From contig CABMJK010000051.1 of the NCBI GenBank assembly GCA_902386535.1, forward strand, positions 1-36,604: a stretch of DNA of 36,604 bases, in the 5' to 3' direction. Positions within the stretch are counted from its first letter, which is position 1, and each line of letters starts with the position of its first letter. Below, piece by piece: positions 8,634 through 19,152 of this stretch. The translations under genes and the position numbers were made by a program. This stretch comes from Candidatus Burarchaeum australiense. Lineage in GTDB: Archaea > Micrarchaeota > Micrarchaeia > Burarchaeales > Burarchaeaceae. The notes under the pieces were generated by a model. The model saw nothing but the letters and a program-made list of their open reading frames with translations. It was not told where the DNA came from and did not search any database.

Positions 8634-9932
8634 ATGGCATTTCTTAGAACGCACTATGTGGAAGAGCTCCGGGGCATGAACGGCAAGGAGGTCACGCTCG
8701 CAGGATGGGCGCACGAGGTGCGCGACGTGGGCAAACTCAGGTTCGTGCTGCTGCGCGACCGCACGGGCATCGTGCAGATTACCGCGAAGCGCGGGGAAGC
8801 GCCTGACGCCGTGTTCGAGCTGATGTCTTTCCCCAAGGAGACGGTAATACGGGTGCGAGGGATTGTGAAGGAGGGTGGCGCATCCAAGGCTGGCTTGGAA
8901 ATCATGCCGAGCGAGGCAGAAATCCTGAACCCGATAACGACTAAGATACCGTTTGAACTGACAGGCAAGGTGCCGGCTGACATCGACGTGAGACTGGACA
9001 ACAGGTATGTCGACCTCCGGAGGCTCGAGACGCAGGCAATCTTCCGCATAAGGAGCGAGCTGGCTGCTGCTTTCCGCGAAAAGCTCACCGAGCTCAAGTT
9101 CCAGGAGGTAAGCACCCCGTGCATAGTGGCAGCTGCCACCGAGGGCGGCACGGACCTTTTCCCGGTGCAATATTTCGAGAAGCAGGCTTTCCTGGCGCAG
9201 TCGCCGCAGCTGTACAAGCAGCTGGCGGTGATAGGCGGCATGGACCGTGTGTTCATGACCATGCCCGTGTTCCGCGCCGAGAAGCACAACACCGTGACGC
9301 ACCTGAACGAGATAACTCAGATGGATGCCGAGATGGGCTTCTGCGACCACGAGGGCGCGATGGACGTGCTTGAGGCGGTGTTCCTGCACATGCTCGAGCG
9401 TACGAAATACAAGTGCAAGGCGCAGCTGGAGACCGTGAAGTCGGACATCCTGGTGCCTGACAAGATTGTGCGGCACACGTATTCTTCCCTCGTGGAGCTG
9501 CTGAACAAGAACGGCGTTGACATGAAGATTGGCGATGACTTTACGAAGGAGAACGAGAGGAAGATGGGCGAGCTGCTGGGCGAGGAGGCGTTCTTCATAA
9601 CCGAGTGGCCGACCAAGATAAAGGCGTTCTATGCCATGCCGGTGAAGGAGAAGCCGGAGTTGTGCAATGCGTTTGACCTCATGTACCGCGGGCTGGAGAT
9701 ATGCAGCGGCACGCAGCGCAACCACTTGCCGTACCTGCTCGTGAAGCAGATAATATTCCACGGCATTAATCCCGCCAACTTCGAATTCTACGTTAATGCT
9801 TTCAGGATGGGCGCACCGCCCCATGCAGGCTGGAGCATCGGGCTCGAGAGAATGGCCATGCAGGTGTGCCGGGCGGCCAACATCAGAGAGTGCGCGCTGT
9901 TCCCGAGGGATAGGCATAGGCTGACGCCGTAG
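8634..9932 (+). CDS. aspS: Aspartyl-tRNA synthetase, archaeal type
   Basis: GWAHEVRDVGK anticodon-binding OB fold; ATEGGTDLFPVQYFEKQAFLAQSPQLYKQ; FRAEKHNTVTHLNE; GLERMAM; FPRDRHRLTP. Confidence 0.95.
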   Translation: MAFLRTHYVEELRGMNGKEVTLAGWAHEVRDVGKLRFVLLRDRTGIVQITAKRGEAPDAVFELMSFPKETVIRVRGIVKEGGASKAGLEIMPSEAEILNPITTKIPFELTGKVPADIDVRLDNRYVDLRRLETQAIFRIRSELAAAFREKLTELKFQEVSTPCIVAAATEGGTDLFPVQYFEKQAFLAQSPQLYKQLAVIGGMDRVFMTMPVFRAEKHNTVTHLNEITQMDAEMGFCDHEGAMDVLEAVFLHMLERTKYKCKAQLETVKSDILVPDKIVRHTYSSLVELLNKNGVDMKIGDDFTKENERKMGELLGEEAFFITEWPTKIKAFYAMPVKEKPELCNAFDLMYRGLEICSGTQRNHLPYLLVKQIIFHGINPANFEFYVNAFRMGAPPHAGWSIGLERMAMQVCRAANIRECALFPRDRHRLTP

Positions 9933-9998
9933 AAGGGGCGGAAAAGGCGAGCTTACGACGAGGGGGACGGGAATTGGCGCAGAAATTAGCGGCGGCGT

Positions 9999-10913
9999 CT
10001 ATTTTTCGCCAATGAAAACAACTGCCTCGCGCGATGCCCTGCATTCCCATTCCTTGCCGGAACGGGAACACTTCGTACCTAAGTATTCATTTATTAGCGC
10101 ATACAATTTATCCTTCGTTTTCTGCGCCCGCATATCGCCCAGCTTTTCCAACCCGTACATGAGATAGAAGTACTCAAGGAGGTCGGCCAGACTTTCCTTT
10201 TCACTGCCGTTTCGAAAAACAAAATCATCGTGAAGCGTGGTTACTGATGTTTCCCGGAAACCGGCGTTTCTGAAGAGCAGAAGCGTTTTTTCCCTATCGA
10301 AATGCGCGTGATTATGGCCCGTCACCGAATACCGCTCCACCACTTCCCTGAAGAACCTTGCCATGCTGCTGTCATTCTCGAAATCATGCAAGAGCAGCTT
10401 CCCGCCTTTTTTCAGCACGCGGTAGGCCTCCTGTAGCGCCGGAAGTCTCCTTGCAACGGGAAGATGATGGGTGCCGTAAGCCATTACAACGGCATCCGAA
10501 CAGCCGTCCTTCATCAGGAATAAATCGTCTGCAGACTGCCAGGTGGTCGGATTGCCCAGTTCCATGGAGCACAGGACCATGAAGGACGAGATATCGTTTG
10601 TGATTATCTTGGCCCCCGTCCCGATTTCCTTAGATATCCTCGTCAAATAGCCATTCCCACCAAAAGCATCCAAGATGACGAGGTTTCTCATATTCCCGAG
10701 CAGCTTGAAAAGGGCCGTGGCGCCCTCTTTCCGCGCGAGGGGATATCTGAATACGGAATTCAGGTACTGCAAACCGCGGCCATCCAGCGTAAACTCCAGG
10801 TTCTCGGTTGGCTGCTTTTCGATGCCGTTTCGTATGCATTTCCCATACAGCTCCGGAAAGCCTGTTTTGAAATGCTCCAGACAGCGCCTGCCAAGTTCTC
10901 GAGGCATTGCCAT
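9999..10913 (-). CDS. Class I SAM-dependent methyltransferase
   Basis: VILDAFGGNGYLTRISKEIG (motif I), GCSDAVVMAYGTHHLP, LKKGGKLLLHDFEND. Confidence 0.85.
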   Translation of the reverse strand: MAMPRELGRRCLEHFKTGFPELYGKCIRNGIEKQPTENLEFTLDGRGLQYLNSVFRYPLARKEGATALFKLLGNMRNLVILDAFGGNGYLTRISKEIGTGAKIITNDISSFMVLCSMELGNPTTWQSADDLFLMKDGCSDAVVMAYGTHHLPVARRLPALQEAYRVLKKGGKLLLHDFENDSSMARFFREVVERYSVTGHNHAHFDREKTLLLFRNAGFRETSVTTLHDDFVFRNGSEKESLADLLEYFYLMYGLEKLGDMRAQKTKDKLYALINEYLGTKCSRSGKEWECRASREAVVFIGEK

Positions 10914-11009
10914 GCTGCATATTTATGCCTGACACGACATTAATATTTTCTTACTTAGACTTCTTGAAGCTTGGTAAAAGTTATATGTTTTTTGGAATAA
11001 AGTAATACT

Positions 11010-11990
11010 ATGGCGGCATATACGCTGGACAAGGCAGACCGGAAGATACTCGCTGAACTGGATGCTGACTCCAGACAGGGCTTCTCATCCATGGCCAAGA
11101 AAACCAGGATTCCGCTCCACGTTGTTGCCTACCGGATCAAACGGATGGCTGATGAAGGCCTGATAAAGAAATTCACCACGCTCGTTGCGCTTGGAAAGCT
11201 AGGTTTCTTCGTCTACAAAATATACTTCCAGCTCACAGGAATGCCGGCAGAAAAAGAGAAACTGATGACGAATTATTTACTGGAAAACAAGAAGGTCAGC
11301 TGGGTGGCCAAAAGCGAAGGCCAATGGGACCTCATGATTGCAGTCTATGCCCGCGATATCGTGGAATTCGGGAAAATAAAGGACGAGATTTTCTTCAGAT
11401 ACGGAAGATACGTTTCAGACTACGCCATAACCATGGTGAAAGAAACCTACGTGTTGCGCCGCTCGTATTTCCTCGAAGAAGAAAGGCATTCGGCCCAGGA
11501 GGAGCTATACGTCGGCGGCAACGTGAAATGCGAGCTGAAGGATGGCGACAAAAAGCTGCTGCGCCTGCTGGTGGAAAACTCGCGGCTTTCGGCCATGGAA
11601 CTCGCGGAAAAAACGCGGTTGAACATCAAGACAGTCCTCGCGCGCCTGAAAGAACTGAAGCGCCTAGGCGTAATTCAAGGATACGGCATTGAGCTGGACC
11701 TAAGAAAGATCGACTACAAGTACTACAAGCTCTGCATCTATCTGAGCAAAACGGATGAGAACGGCTACAAACGCTTAGTGGACTATTTCAGGGGCAATCC
11801 TAACGTGAAGCATCTAATAGAAGCGATAGGCCCGTGGGAATTGGAGCTGGAAGTCGAGGTAAAAAAGGACGAGGATTTCTACAACCTTAACCGGAACATA
11901 CGGAACGTGTTTACCGATAACGTGAAAAGAATAGAGTCGGTGGTCATCTCGGACGAAATGAAGCTCGATTTCCTGCCGTACGAGTTCTGA
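11010..11990 (+). CDS. Lrp/AsnC-type regulator with tandem duplication (HTH-RAM-HTH-RAM-like)
   Basis: LDKADRKILAELDADSRQGFSSMAKKTRIPLHVVAYRIKRM and a second copy LKDGDKKLLRLLVENSRLSAMELAEKTRLNIKTVLARLKELKRLGVI, each followed by a ligand-domain-like region. Confidence 0.88.
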   Translation: MAAYTLDKADRKILAELDADSRQGFSSMAKKTRIPLHVVAYRIKRMADEGLIKKFTTLVALGKLGFFVYKIYFQLTGMPAEKEKLMTNYLLENKKVSWVAKSEGQWDLMIAVYARDIVEFGKIKDEIFFRYGRYVSDYAITMVKETYVLRRSYFLEEERHSAQEELYVGGNVKCELKDGDKKLLRLLVENSRLSAMELAEKTRLNIKTVLARLKELKRLGVIQGYGIELDLRKIDYKYYKLCIYLSKTDENGYKRLVDYFRGNPNVKHLIEAIGPWELELEVEVKKDEDFYNLNRNIRNVFTDNVKRIESVVISDEMKLDFLPYEF

Positions 11991-11993
11991 AGT

Positions 11994-12500
11994 CTATTGA
12001 GGCGGCCAGACGACTTCCTGCACTGACTTCTTTTCGTGTATTTCCGGCTCGCCTTTCTTGTGGCCGACTGCCACCACTACGATGGAGTTCAGGTTGGAAG
12101 GCAGCCCGAGTTCCTTGTCCAGAAGCTCGTTCTGGAAGTTGGTGCACGGGCAGGCGCCCAGCCCGACGTCTTCGGCCGCCAGCAGCAGATTTTCAAGGCA
12201 CAGGCCGATGTCGATCAGGTAGTTTTTGGTTTCTTTCTTGTGGCCGTAATCCATGTCCGCCAGAACAACGATTATTGCCCCGGCGTCCATTGCCCACTGG
12301 TTGTGCGCTGCCATTGTTTTCACGACTTTTTCCTTTGCCCCCTTGTCCAGCGCGACAAAAAATCTCCAAGGCTGGGTGTTCTTCGCCGAGGGGGCCAGCC
12401 TGGCGGCGTCCAGTATTTTCTCGATGAGGGCTTCGCCGACCGGCCTAGAGTCGAAACTTCTGACGGAATGGCGGCTTTTGATTAGCTCGAAGAAGTCCAT
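11994..12500 (-). CDS. Nitroreductase-family protein
   Basis: MDFFELIKSRHSVRSFDSRPV...ILDAARLAPSAKNTQPWRFFV...GLGACPCTNF; start set at 12500 (ORF extends to 12560). Confidence 0.92.
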   Translation of the reverse strand: MDFFELIKSRHSVRSFDSRPVGEALIEKILDAARLAPSAKNTQPWRFFVALDKGAKEKVVKTMAAHNQWAMDAGAIIVVLADMDYGHKKETKNYLIDIGLCLENLLLAAEDVGLGACPCTNFQNELLDKELGLPSNLNSIVVVAVGHKKGEPEIHEKKSVQEVVWPPQ

Positions 12501-12565
12501 GCAAAAAACAAGTTCAAGAACAAATAAAAGCTTTTTCGGAAACGTGGCGTGCTGGATCAAAGCGC

Positions 12566-13387
12566 CTAGTTTGCCGCATTTATGAACCCGATCTGGACGG
12601 AGCGAACGATGGTTTCGTCGCTCCAGTAGTCCTGGCCATCGACGACGAGGTGCACGCGGAAGTAAACGAGGCCCTGGAACAGCTGGGCCGGCACGTTGGC
12701 GCTGAAGGAGCCCGGCACGAGGCCGTCTTCGGGCAGGACTAGAATGCTTTCGGGATAAGAGGTAATATCGGGAACGGGCGCAGACTGGATGCCATAGCGC
12801 AGCTCCATCAGGCTCACTTGCTTAGGCTTGTTACTGTCAACGCTCCAGTTCACTTCAAACGGGACGTAGGCATTCACGTCATTCGGCGCGCCGGTTATGC
12901 GCACCGAGAGGTTGAGGGGAACTGCCAGCACCGGCACTTTCACCTCGTCGGTCCAGTAGGTCCTGCCGTCAACCACTGCCATGGCCCGCAAATAGATGTC
13001 CTTGCTGCCCGCGGTTATCGTGGCATCGTAGACGCCCGGCACGTCTCCTGACTTCGGCTCAGTGAGGCCGGGATAGGCACGCTCGTCGATTGCATAGACG
13101 TCAGCCTTGGACTGCTCGCCGTAGTAGATTCCGGTGCGGGTCGCGGTTTTCGCCAGGTTGCTGCCCACGAACCACGTGACTGAGAAGCTGCTGCCCTCGA
13201 CTACTGCATCCTGCGGAAGCCGCACCAGCTCTATCGTTATGTTCGCAACCTGGGGCACGATTACCGGCGGCTCATAGGTGGGCACTACCGGCTCGGTCGC
13301 CTGCGGCTGGGTTGCCGTGCAGCCGGCCAGGGCCAGCAGTAGGAATGAAAAAATAAAGGCTGCGGGAAGCGCGTATCTCATATCCAC
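12566..13387 (-). CDS. Hypothetical lipoprotein with two related Ig-like modules
   Basis: Signal peptide FSFLLLALAGC; internal similarity AMAVVDGRTYWTDEVKV vs HLVVDGQDYWSDETIV. Confidence 0.7.
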   Translation of the reverse strand: MDMRYALPAAFIFSFLLLALAGCTATQPQATEPVVPTYEPPVIVPQVANITIELVRLPQDAVVEGSSFSVTWFVGSNLAKTATRTGIYYGEQSKADVYAIDERAYPGLTEPKSGDVPGVYDATITAGSKDIYLRAMAVVDGRTYWTDEVKVPVLAVPLNLSVRITGAPNDVNAYVPFEVNWSVDSNKPKQVSLMELRYGIQSAPVPDITSYPESILVLPEDGLVPGSFSANVPAQLFQGLVYFRVHLVVDGQDYWSDETIVRSVQIGFINAAN

Positions 13388-13486
13388 GCCATTTGCAGCC
13401 CCGGTTTATATTCCCTTCGTCCGCCGGCCCGTACCTGCGCGTTCGCCCTGCCGTCGTCGAGCCGCTGCGTCCGCCACTGTTCGGGT

Positions 13487-14881
13487 CTAAGCCTTCTTCC
13501 TGAACTTGCGCCCGTACTTCTCGATGTATTCCTGCTTCACGCGCTTGAGTTCGGTCTCGGGAATCGCAGAGAGGAGGTCCCAGCTGAGGTCGAACGTCTG
13601 CTCGATGCTCCGGTCCTCGTCCCGCGCCTGCGTGATGTAGCGCTTTTCGAACTCGTCAGAGAACTTGAGGTAGCGCTTGTCGCTGTCACTCAATGCCTCC
13701 TCGCCCACGACCGCGCTCAGCGCCCTGAGGTCGCGGCCCTGCGCGTAGGCCGAGTAGAGCTGGTCTGCCAGCCCGCGGTGGTCCTCCCTCGTCCTGTCCT
13801 TGCCAATGCCGAGGTTCATGAGCCTCGAGAGGCATGGCAGCGGGTCGATGGGCGGGTAGATGCCCTTCCTGTGGATGTCCCGGCTGAGCACTATCTGGCC
13901 CTCGGTGATGTAGCCTGTCAAATCGGGAATCGGGTGCGTGAGGTCGTCGCCGGGCATGGTGAGGATCGAGAGCTGCGTTATCGTGCCCTTCCTGCCCTTT
14001 ATCCTGCCCGCGCGCTCGTAGATGGATGAAAGGTCGGTGTACATGTAGCCCGGGTAGCCCCGGCGGCCCGGCACTTCCTCGCGGGCGCTCGAGATTTCGC
14101 GCAGAGCCTCGCAGTAGTTAGTCATGTCCGTGATGATGACCAGGATGTGCATGTCCTTCTCGTAGGCGAGGTATTCCGCGGTCGTGAGCGCGAGCCTGGG
14201 CGTGATGAGGCGCTCGACGCTCGGGTCGTCTGCGAGGTTCAGGAAGAGCACCGCGCGCTCGAGCGCGCCGGTCTTCTCGAAGTCCCGCATGAAGAAAAGG
14301 GCCTCCTCGTTCGTGATGCCGACGCCGGCGAAAACCACGGCAAAGCTTTCTTCCTTGCCCACGACCTTCGCCTGCCTTGCAATCTGCACCGCGAGGTCGT
14401 TGTGCGGCAGGCCGCTTCCGGAGAAAATCGGGAGCTTCTGGCCGCGCACGAGCGTGTTCAGGCCGTCGATGGTGGAAATTCCTGTTTGAATGAAGTCGCG
14501 GGGCCCTTCGCGCGCATAGGGGTTGATGGGGCTTCCCGCAATGTCGACCTTTTCCTTGGAAATTATCTTAGGCCCGTTGTCGCGCGGCTCGCCCAGGCCG
14601 TTGAAAACGCGGCCCAGCATCTCCTCGCTCACAGCGAGGCGCATGGTCTCGCCGAGGAAGCGCACGCGCGTGTTCTTGGCGTCCAGGCCCGCGGTCGTGC
14701 CGAAAACCTGCACCACTGCCATGCCCTTGCTCGTTTCGAGCACCTGGCCCTTCTTCCTCTCGCCGCTCGGCAGCGTTATCTCGACAAGCTCGTTGTAGCC
14801 GATGTTGCCCACATCGCCCACGAAGAGCAGGGGTCCGGCCACGTCGGTTACTGTCTGGTATTCCTTCATCATGTTCATCAA
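13487..14881 (-). CDS. atpB: A-type ATP synthase subunit B
   Basis: [28 protein letters not shown]...[22 protein letters not shown]...[24 protein letters not shown]. Confidence 0.97.
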   Translation of the reverse strand: MMNMMKEYQTVTDVAGPLLFVGDVGNIGYNELVEITLPSGERKKGQVLETSKGMAVVQVFGTTAGLDAKNTRVRFLGETMRLAVSEEMLGRVFNGLGEPRDNGPKIISKEKVDIAGSPINPYAREGPRDFIQTGISTIDGLNTLVRGQKLPIFSGSGLPHNDLAVQIARQAKVVGKEESFAVVFAGVGITNEEALFFMRDFEKTGALERAVLFLNLADDPSVERLITPRLALTTAEYLAYEKDMHILVIITDMTNYCEALREISSAREEVPGRRGYPGYMYTDLSSIYERAGRIKGRKGTITQLSILTMPGDDLTHPIPDLTGYITEGQIVLSRDIHRKGIYPPIDPLPCLSRLMNLGIGKDRTREDHRGLADQLYSAYAQGRDLRALSAVVGEEALSDSDKRYLKFSDEFEKRYITQARDEDRSIEQTFDLSWDLLSAIPETELKRVKQEYIEKYGRKFRKKA

Positions 14882-14959
14882 CTCCCAATGTCAAACTCCG
14901 ATTGAATTCCTATCGCATCGGTCCAGTCATCGATTCCCGTCCGGTTCCTTCATTGAATT

Positions 14960-16705
14960 CTACCGCATGCCTGCCTTGAGGGAGTCGAACTCGTGGTCGA
15001 TTTCCTTCAGCAGTTCCTTGAGCTTGGCCAGCTCGCTCTCCTTGATTTCCTTCATCCTTCCGATCTTGTCCTTCACCGGCAGGTCGAGCAGGCGCTTCAG
15101 GTTCACGCCCAGGTCGAGCGCGCCGTGCGCCCGCTCGTCGAACCTCAGGATTATCTTGAGCATGAGATACTGCTTTTCCATCGAAGTGTAGGTGTCGACC
15201 TCGTGGTAGGCGCTCTGCTGCAGGAAGTCCTCGCGGATCATGCGCGCGGCGTTCAGCACGAGCTGCTCCTTCTCCGGCAGCGCATCGGGGCCGACCAGCT
15301 GCACGACCTCCTGCAATTCGGCTTCCTTCTGCAGCAGGGCCATTGCCTTTGTGCGCAGGTCGAGCCACTCGGCCGAAATGTTGTTGACATACCAGTTCCT
15401 CAGGTTCTCGGTGTAGAGCGAGTAGCTCGTGAGCCAGTGGATTGACGGGAAGTGCCGCCTGTTAGCCAGGCTCGCGTCGAGCGCAAGGAAGACCTTCGTG
15501 ACGCGCAGCGTGTTCTGCGAGACCGGCTCGCTGATGTCTCCGCCCGGAGGCGAGACTGCGCCGATGATTGTGATGGAGCCCATGCGCTTGCTGTCGGTGC
15601 CCAGGCACGTGACGCGTCCTGCGCGCTCATAGAACTCGGCGAGCCTGCGCGCGAGATAGGCGGGGTAGCCTTCCTCGCCAGGCATTTCCTCGAGCCGGCC
15701 TCCGATTTCCCTCATGGCCTCGGCCCACCTGCTCGTGGAGTCTGCCATCAGAGAGACGTCGTAGCCCATGTCCCTGTAATATTCCGCAATCGTGATGCCT
15801 GTGTAGATGCTCGCCTCGCGGGCGGCCACGGGCATGTTGGACGTGTTGGCTATCAGGACCGTGCGCTCCATGAGCGGCTTCTTGGTCTTCGGGTCCTCCA
15901 GGTGCGGGAACTCGGTGAGCACTTCGGTCATCTCGTTGCCGCGCTCTCCGCAGCCGATGTAGACCACAATTTGCGTGTCGCTCCATTTCGCGAGCTGGTG
16001 CTGCATGACCGTCTTGCCGCTTCCGAAGGGGCCGGGAATGCACGCGCTTCCGCCCTTTGCAATCGGGAAGAACATGTCGACTATGCGCTGGCCCGTGATG
16101 AGCGGGATGTTGGGGTCGAACTTGCGCACATATTCGCGCGCCTTGCGCACGTGGCACGTTTGCAGCATGGGGTATTCCACGCCGCTGATTTTCACGATCG
16201 GTTCGGTTATGTTGAACTTGCCCTTCTTGATGTCCTCCACCTTGCCGTCCACCTGCGCCATTATCCTGTGCTCGATGACGCTCGTCTCCTGCACGGTGCC
16301 GAGGATGTCCCCGCGCTTCACGGTGTCGCCCTTCTTCGCCTTGGGCTCGAAGTCCCACTTCTTCTTCCTGTCAAGCGGCATGGCAACTATGCCGCGGCCG
16401 ATGAAGCTTCCGCTCTGCTGCACGAGAACTTCGAGGGGCCGCTGGATGCCGTCGTAAATGGACTTGAGGAGGCCGGGCGCGAGCTCCACCGATAGGGGCA
16501 TACCCGTGTTCTCGACCGGCTCGCCCGGCTTGATGCCCGCCGTGTCCTCGTAAACCTGGATGGTCGCGGTGTCGCCCGAGAGCCGGATGATTTCACCGGT
16601 CAGCTTCTCGTCGCCCACCTTCACGACATCGTACATCTTGGCTCCGCGCATGCCGTCGGCAACTACCACGGGCCCCGAAATTTTGATCAAGCTTCCCATC
16701 TTCAT
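14960..16705 (-). CDS. atpA: A-type ATP synthase catalytic subunit A
   Basis: [59 protein letters not shown]. Confidence 0.97.
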   Translation of the reverse strand: MKMGSLIKISGPVVVADGMRGAKMYDVVKVGDEKLTGEIIRLSGDTATIQVYEDTAGIKPGEPVENTGMPLSVELAPGLLKSIYDGIQRPLEVLVQQSGSFIGRGIVAMPLDRKKKWDFEPKAKKGDTVKRGDILGTVQETSVIEHRIMAQVDGKVEDIKKGKFNITEPIVKISGVEYPMLQTCHVRKAREYVRKFDPNIPLITGQRIVDMFFPIAKGGSACIPGPFGSGKTVMQHQLAKWSDTQIVVYIGCGERGNEMTEVLTEFPHLEDPKTKKPLMERTVLIANTSNMPVAAREASIYTGITIAEYYRDMGYDVSLMADSTSRWAEAMREIGGRLEEMPGEEGYPAYLARRLAEFYERAGRVTCLGTDSKRMGSITIIGAVSPPGGDISEPVSQNTLRVTKVFLALDASLANRRHFPSIHWLTSYSLYTENLRNWYVNNISAEWLDLRTKAMALLQKEAELQEVVQLVGPDALPEKEQLVLNAARMIREDFLQQSAYHEVDTYTSMEKQYLMLKIILRFDERAHGALDLGVNLKRLLDLPVKDKIGRMKEIKESELAKLKELLKEIDHEFDSLKAGMR

Positions 16706-16761
16706 CGACCCCCATCAGCACAATCGTTTGACAAACATCATCGCTTCTTCCGTGCACATGC

Positions 16762-17115
16762 CTACTTCTTCTGCATCAGGTCGAAGCCCAGCGCGCGCTT
16801 CACCATCTCGCGCAGCGACTCGGCCTCGCCCACCGGCCCCTTCCTGCCGGGCACGGGCACGACCACGGGCTTTGCCGCTGCCTCGATTTTCTTCTTCAGC
16901 CGCCAGTCCATGTCGACCATTATTTCCTCGGGCACTATTATCACGCCCGCGGCCCCTGTTTCCATGAGCTCGGCAAGCTTGGCTTCGGCATCCCTGCCCG
17001 TGGCAAGGTAATATTCAGTCACGCCGGCGAGCCTGAAGCCCGTCACGAGCGTGCTGTCGCCAATCACGACGATTTTTTCCTTTTTCGCTTCTTCGGATGC
17101 CATTGCGCACACCAT
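16762..17115 (-). CDS. atpF: A-type ATP synthase subunit F
   Basis: EKIVVIGDSTLVTGFRLAGVTEYYL...GVIIVPEEIM; position in operon. Confidence 0.92.
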   Translation of the reverse strand: MVCAMASEEAKKEKIVVIGDSTLVTGFRLAGVTEYYLATGRDAEAKLAELMETGAAGVIIVPEEIMVDMDWRLKKKIEAAAKPVVVPVPGRKGPVGEAESLREMVKRALGFDLMQKK

Positions 17116-17138
17116 GCCATCAATTCAAACTCACTCGC

Positions 17139-18257
17139 CTAGCCGCCTATCGGGACGACCATCTTCCTTATCTCCTCGCGAGGCAGGCCGAACTCGATGC
17201 CGCGCACTATCTTGCGTATGTTGTTCGTCTCCTCCTCCTTCAGGAAGATGAAGCTCGCGAGCGCGCCCACGGACATTATGCTCCGCCTCAGCGCCTTCAG
17301 CCCGCGCTCCACTATCCTGCGCTCGAGCTCGACTTCGAAGTGCACGAGCGAGCCGTCCTCCTTGAACTTCTCGAAGGCCCCTTCCAGCTCATACTTCGCC
17401 TTCAGGGAATTGACCGTCTGCTCGACGTTCTCGCATTCGGCGAGCCGTTCGAGCTCCAGGCGGGAAAGGTTGCCGGCCTCGAACACGAGCCCTTCGATTG
17501 CCTCGGCCTTCAGGCCCGCCTTCTTCGCCCGCAGGATGTTCATCACGTTCTTCACGTCCACTTCGGTCTTGACCAGGCCCACTATTACGTGCTCGTCCCT
17601 GTGCGAGGCGCGTATGTGCGATGGCAGGGTGGCATAGTAGTGCGCGTCCAGAGCCGCGAGCAGCGAGGAGATTTCCTTTGTCTCCTGGTATTTCTCGTAG
17701 CCCTCCTGCGCCGCGTCATAGTAGCCCGTGCCGCGCAGCTCTTCCACCACATCCTTCACGCTCTCCTTCCGCAGCAGTTCGCGCACCGCATCCTCCCCAA
17801 GCGAGCCCGCGTTCACGAGAAGCGGCTCGATGCGCTTGTTCTCCTCGCCGAGCGCCTTCGCGAGCAGTATGGTCTGGATGTTGTGCACATCCCACTGGTC
17901 TATGAGCGCGCCCAGCGTATTCTTGCCGTCCCGCGGAGCGAAGCTCAGCACCTTGGTGAACGTGCGCGCCATGTTCCTGCCGAGCGCCAGCTCGACCAGG
18001 TCCGCGCCGCCGAACATGACGGCTGGCTTGATGAAGTCCTCGCGGTAGCCCATGTTGTTGAGCATGCCCATTAGCTCCTCCACGTTGCGCGCGCCCATCA
18101 GCTCGTCCATCTGCTGCTGCGAGAGCAGGTGGGCCCGCATCCCTTTTACGCGGGCGTTCGAGTAGGCGTAGCGCAGGTTGTTGAGCACGGCTGCATCGGC
18201 AATCCCTTTCACCCGCCGCCATTGCACCCAGAGCCATTTCTCCTTGATCCGTATCAT
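17139..18257 (-). CDS. atpC: A-type ATP synthase subunit C
   Basis: NLRYAYSNARVKGMRAHLLSQQQMDELMGARNVEELMGMLNNMGY; position in operon. Confidence 0.92.
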   Translation of the reverse strand: MIRIKEKWLWVQWRRVKGIADAAVLNNLRYAYSNARVKGMRAHLLSQQQMDELMGARNVEELMGMLNNMGYREDFIKPAVMFGGADLVELALGRNMARTFTKVLSFAPRDGKNTLGALIDQWDVHNIQTILLAKALGEENKRIEPLLVNAGSLGEDAVRELLRKESVKDVVEELRGTGYYDAAQEGYEKYQETKEISSLLAALDAHYYATLPSHIRASHRDEHVIVGLVKTEVDVKNVMNILRAKKAGLKAEAIEGLVFEAGNLSRLELERLAECENVEQTVNSLKAKYELEGAFEKFKEDGSLVHFEVELERRIVERGLKALRRSIMSVGALASFIFLKEEETNNIRKIVRGIEFGLPREEIRKMVVPIGG

Positions 18258-18274
18258 TGTGCTTCACCATTGCG

Positions 18275-18865
18275 TCATTTTTTCAACACGGCGTGCTGTA
18301 TCTCGATCCTCAGCTCATCGCGTTTCTCGGCGAAAAGCGCCTCGAAGGTGTTGTCCACGCGCACGCGGCCGTCGGCGGAGGTGATTACCACGCCGCCCGA
18401 GCACTCGATGGGCTCGCGCGCCAGTTTCGCGCCTTTCAGCTCGCCCAGAAGCTTCGCGTCCTCGGCCCGCGCGTACACGACAACTTCGGGACCTTCGTCG
18501 GCCAGCAGCTTCCTGCCCTTTGCTATGAGGCTGTGCAAGAGTTCTGCGTAGGCCTTCTTGTCCTTCCGCGCCTTCAGCAGCTCTTCCCATACGTCGGTCT
18601 CGATGGATGCAACAAGCTCCTCGCGCGCCTTGGCCATCTCGCGCTTGGTCTCGAGGTGCGCGTTCGCCACCGCCTCGTCCCGCTCGGTTTGCACCAGGGA
18701 CGCGGCCTCGCGCTTCGCTGCCTCGAGTATTTCCTTTCTCTGCGCCTCGGCCTTGGAAACCAGCGAGGATGCCTCTGCGTCGGCCGACTTCTCCACAGTC
18801 CGCGCCTCGTCGCGCGCCTTTTCCAGCACGCCTTTTCTCAACTCGTCAAGCCCCATTCTTGCCAC
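18275..18865 (-). CDS. atpE: A-type ATP synthase subunit E
   Basis: Helical N-terminus then VECSGGVVITSADGRVRVDNTFEALFAEKRDELR, characteristic of subunit E. Confidence 0.92.
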   Translation of the reverse strand: MARMGLDELRKGVLEKARDEARTVEKSADAEASSLVSKAEAQRKEILEAAKREAASLVQTERDEAVANAHLETKREMAKAREELVASIETDVWEELLKARKDKKAYAELLHSLIAKGRKLLADEGPEVVVYARAEDAKLLGELKGAKLAREPIECSGGVVITSADGRVRVDNTFEALFAEKRDELRIEIQHAVLKK

Positions 18866-18871
18866 CCCGGC

Positions 18872-19117
18872 TTAGACAACCTTGCCGCTCAGCAGTAAGG
18901 CTATGACGAATCCGAGCACGACTATGGTCTCCGGAATCACGAGCCACATCAGCAGCGAACCTCCGGTCTCGGGCCTCTCGGCTATGGTTCCCATTGCCGC
19001 AGAGCCTATGCCCGTCTGCGCCCACGCAGTCCCGATGGCCCCGCCGAACATTGCGAGTCCGGCTCCGATGGCTATAAGCCCCGGTCCCAATCCAGTCAAA
19101 TCCACCATTCCACTCAC
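18872..19117 (-). CDS. atpK: A-type ATP synthase membrane rotor subunit K (proteolipid)
   Basis: 81 aa, two TM helices, GPGLIAIGAGLAMFGGAIGTAWAQTGIGSAAMGTIAERPE...VIPETIVVLGFVIALLL. Confidence 0.93.
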   Translation of the reverse strand: MSGMVDLTGLGPGLIAIGAGLAMFGGAIGTAWAQTGIGSAAMGTIAERPETGGSLLMWLVIPETIVVLGFVIALLLSGKVV

Positions 19118-19152
19118 CTCTTGTTTTCATCGCCTTTGTTTTTCAGAATCTT

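Noticed and set aside
8571-9917. 448-aa minus-strand ORF opposite aspS
   Set aside because: Complete overlap with AspRS on the other strand; composition is an antisense artefact.
15452-16495. 347-aa plus-strand ORF inside atpA
   Set aside because: Antisense to catalytic subunit A with unmistakable motifs.
17097-18074. 325-aa plus-strand ORF opposite atpC
   Set aside because: Antisense artefact; no recognisable family.
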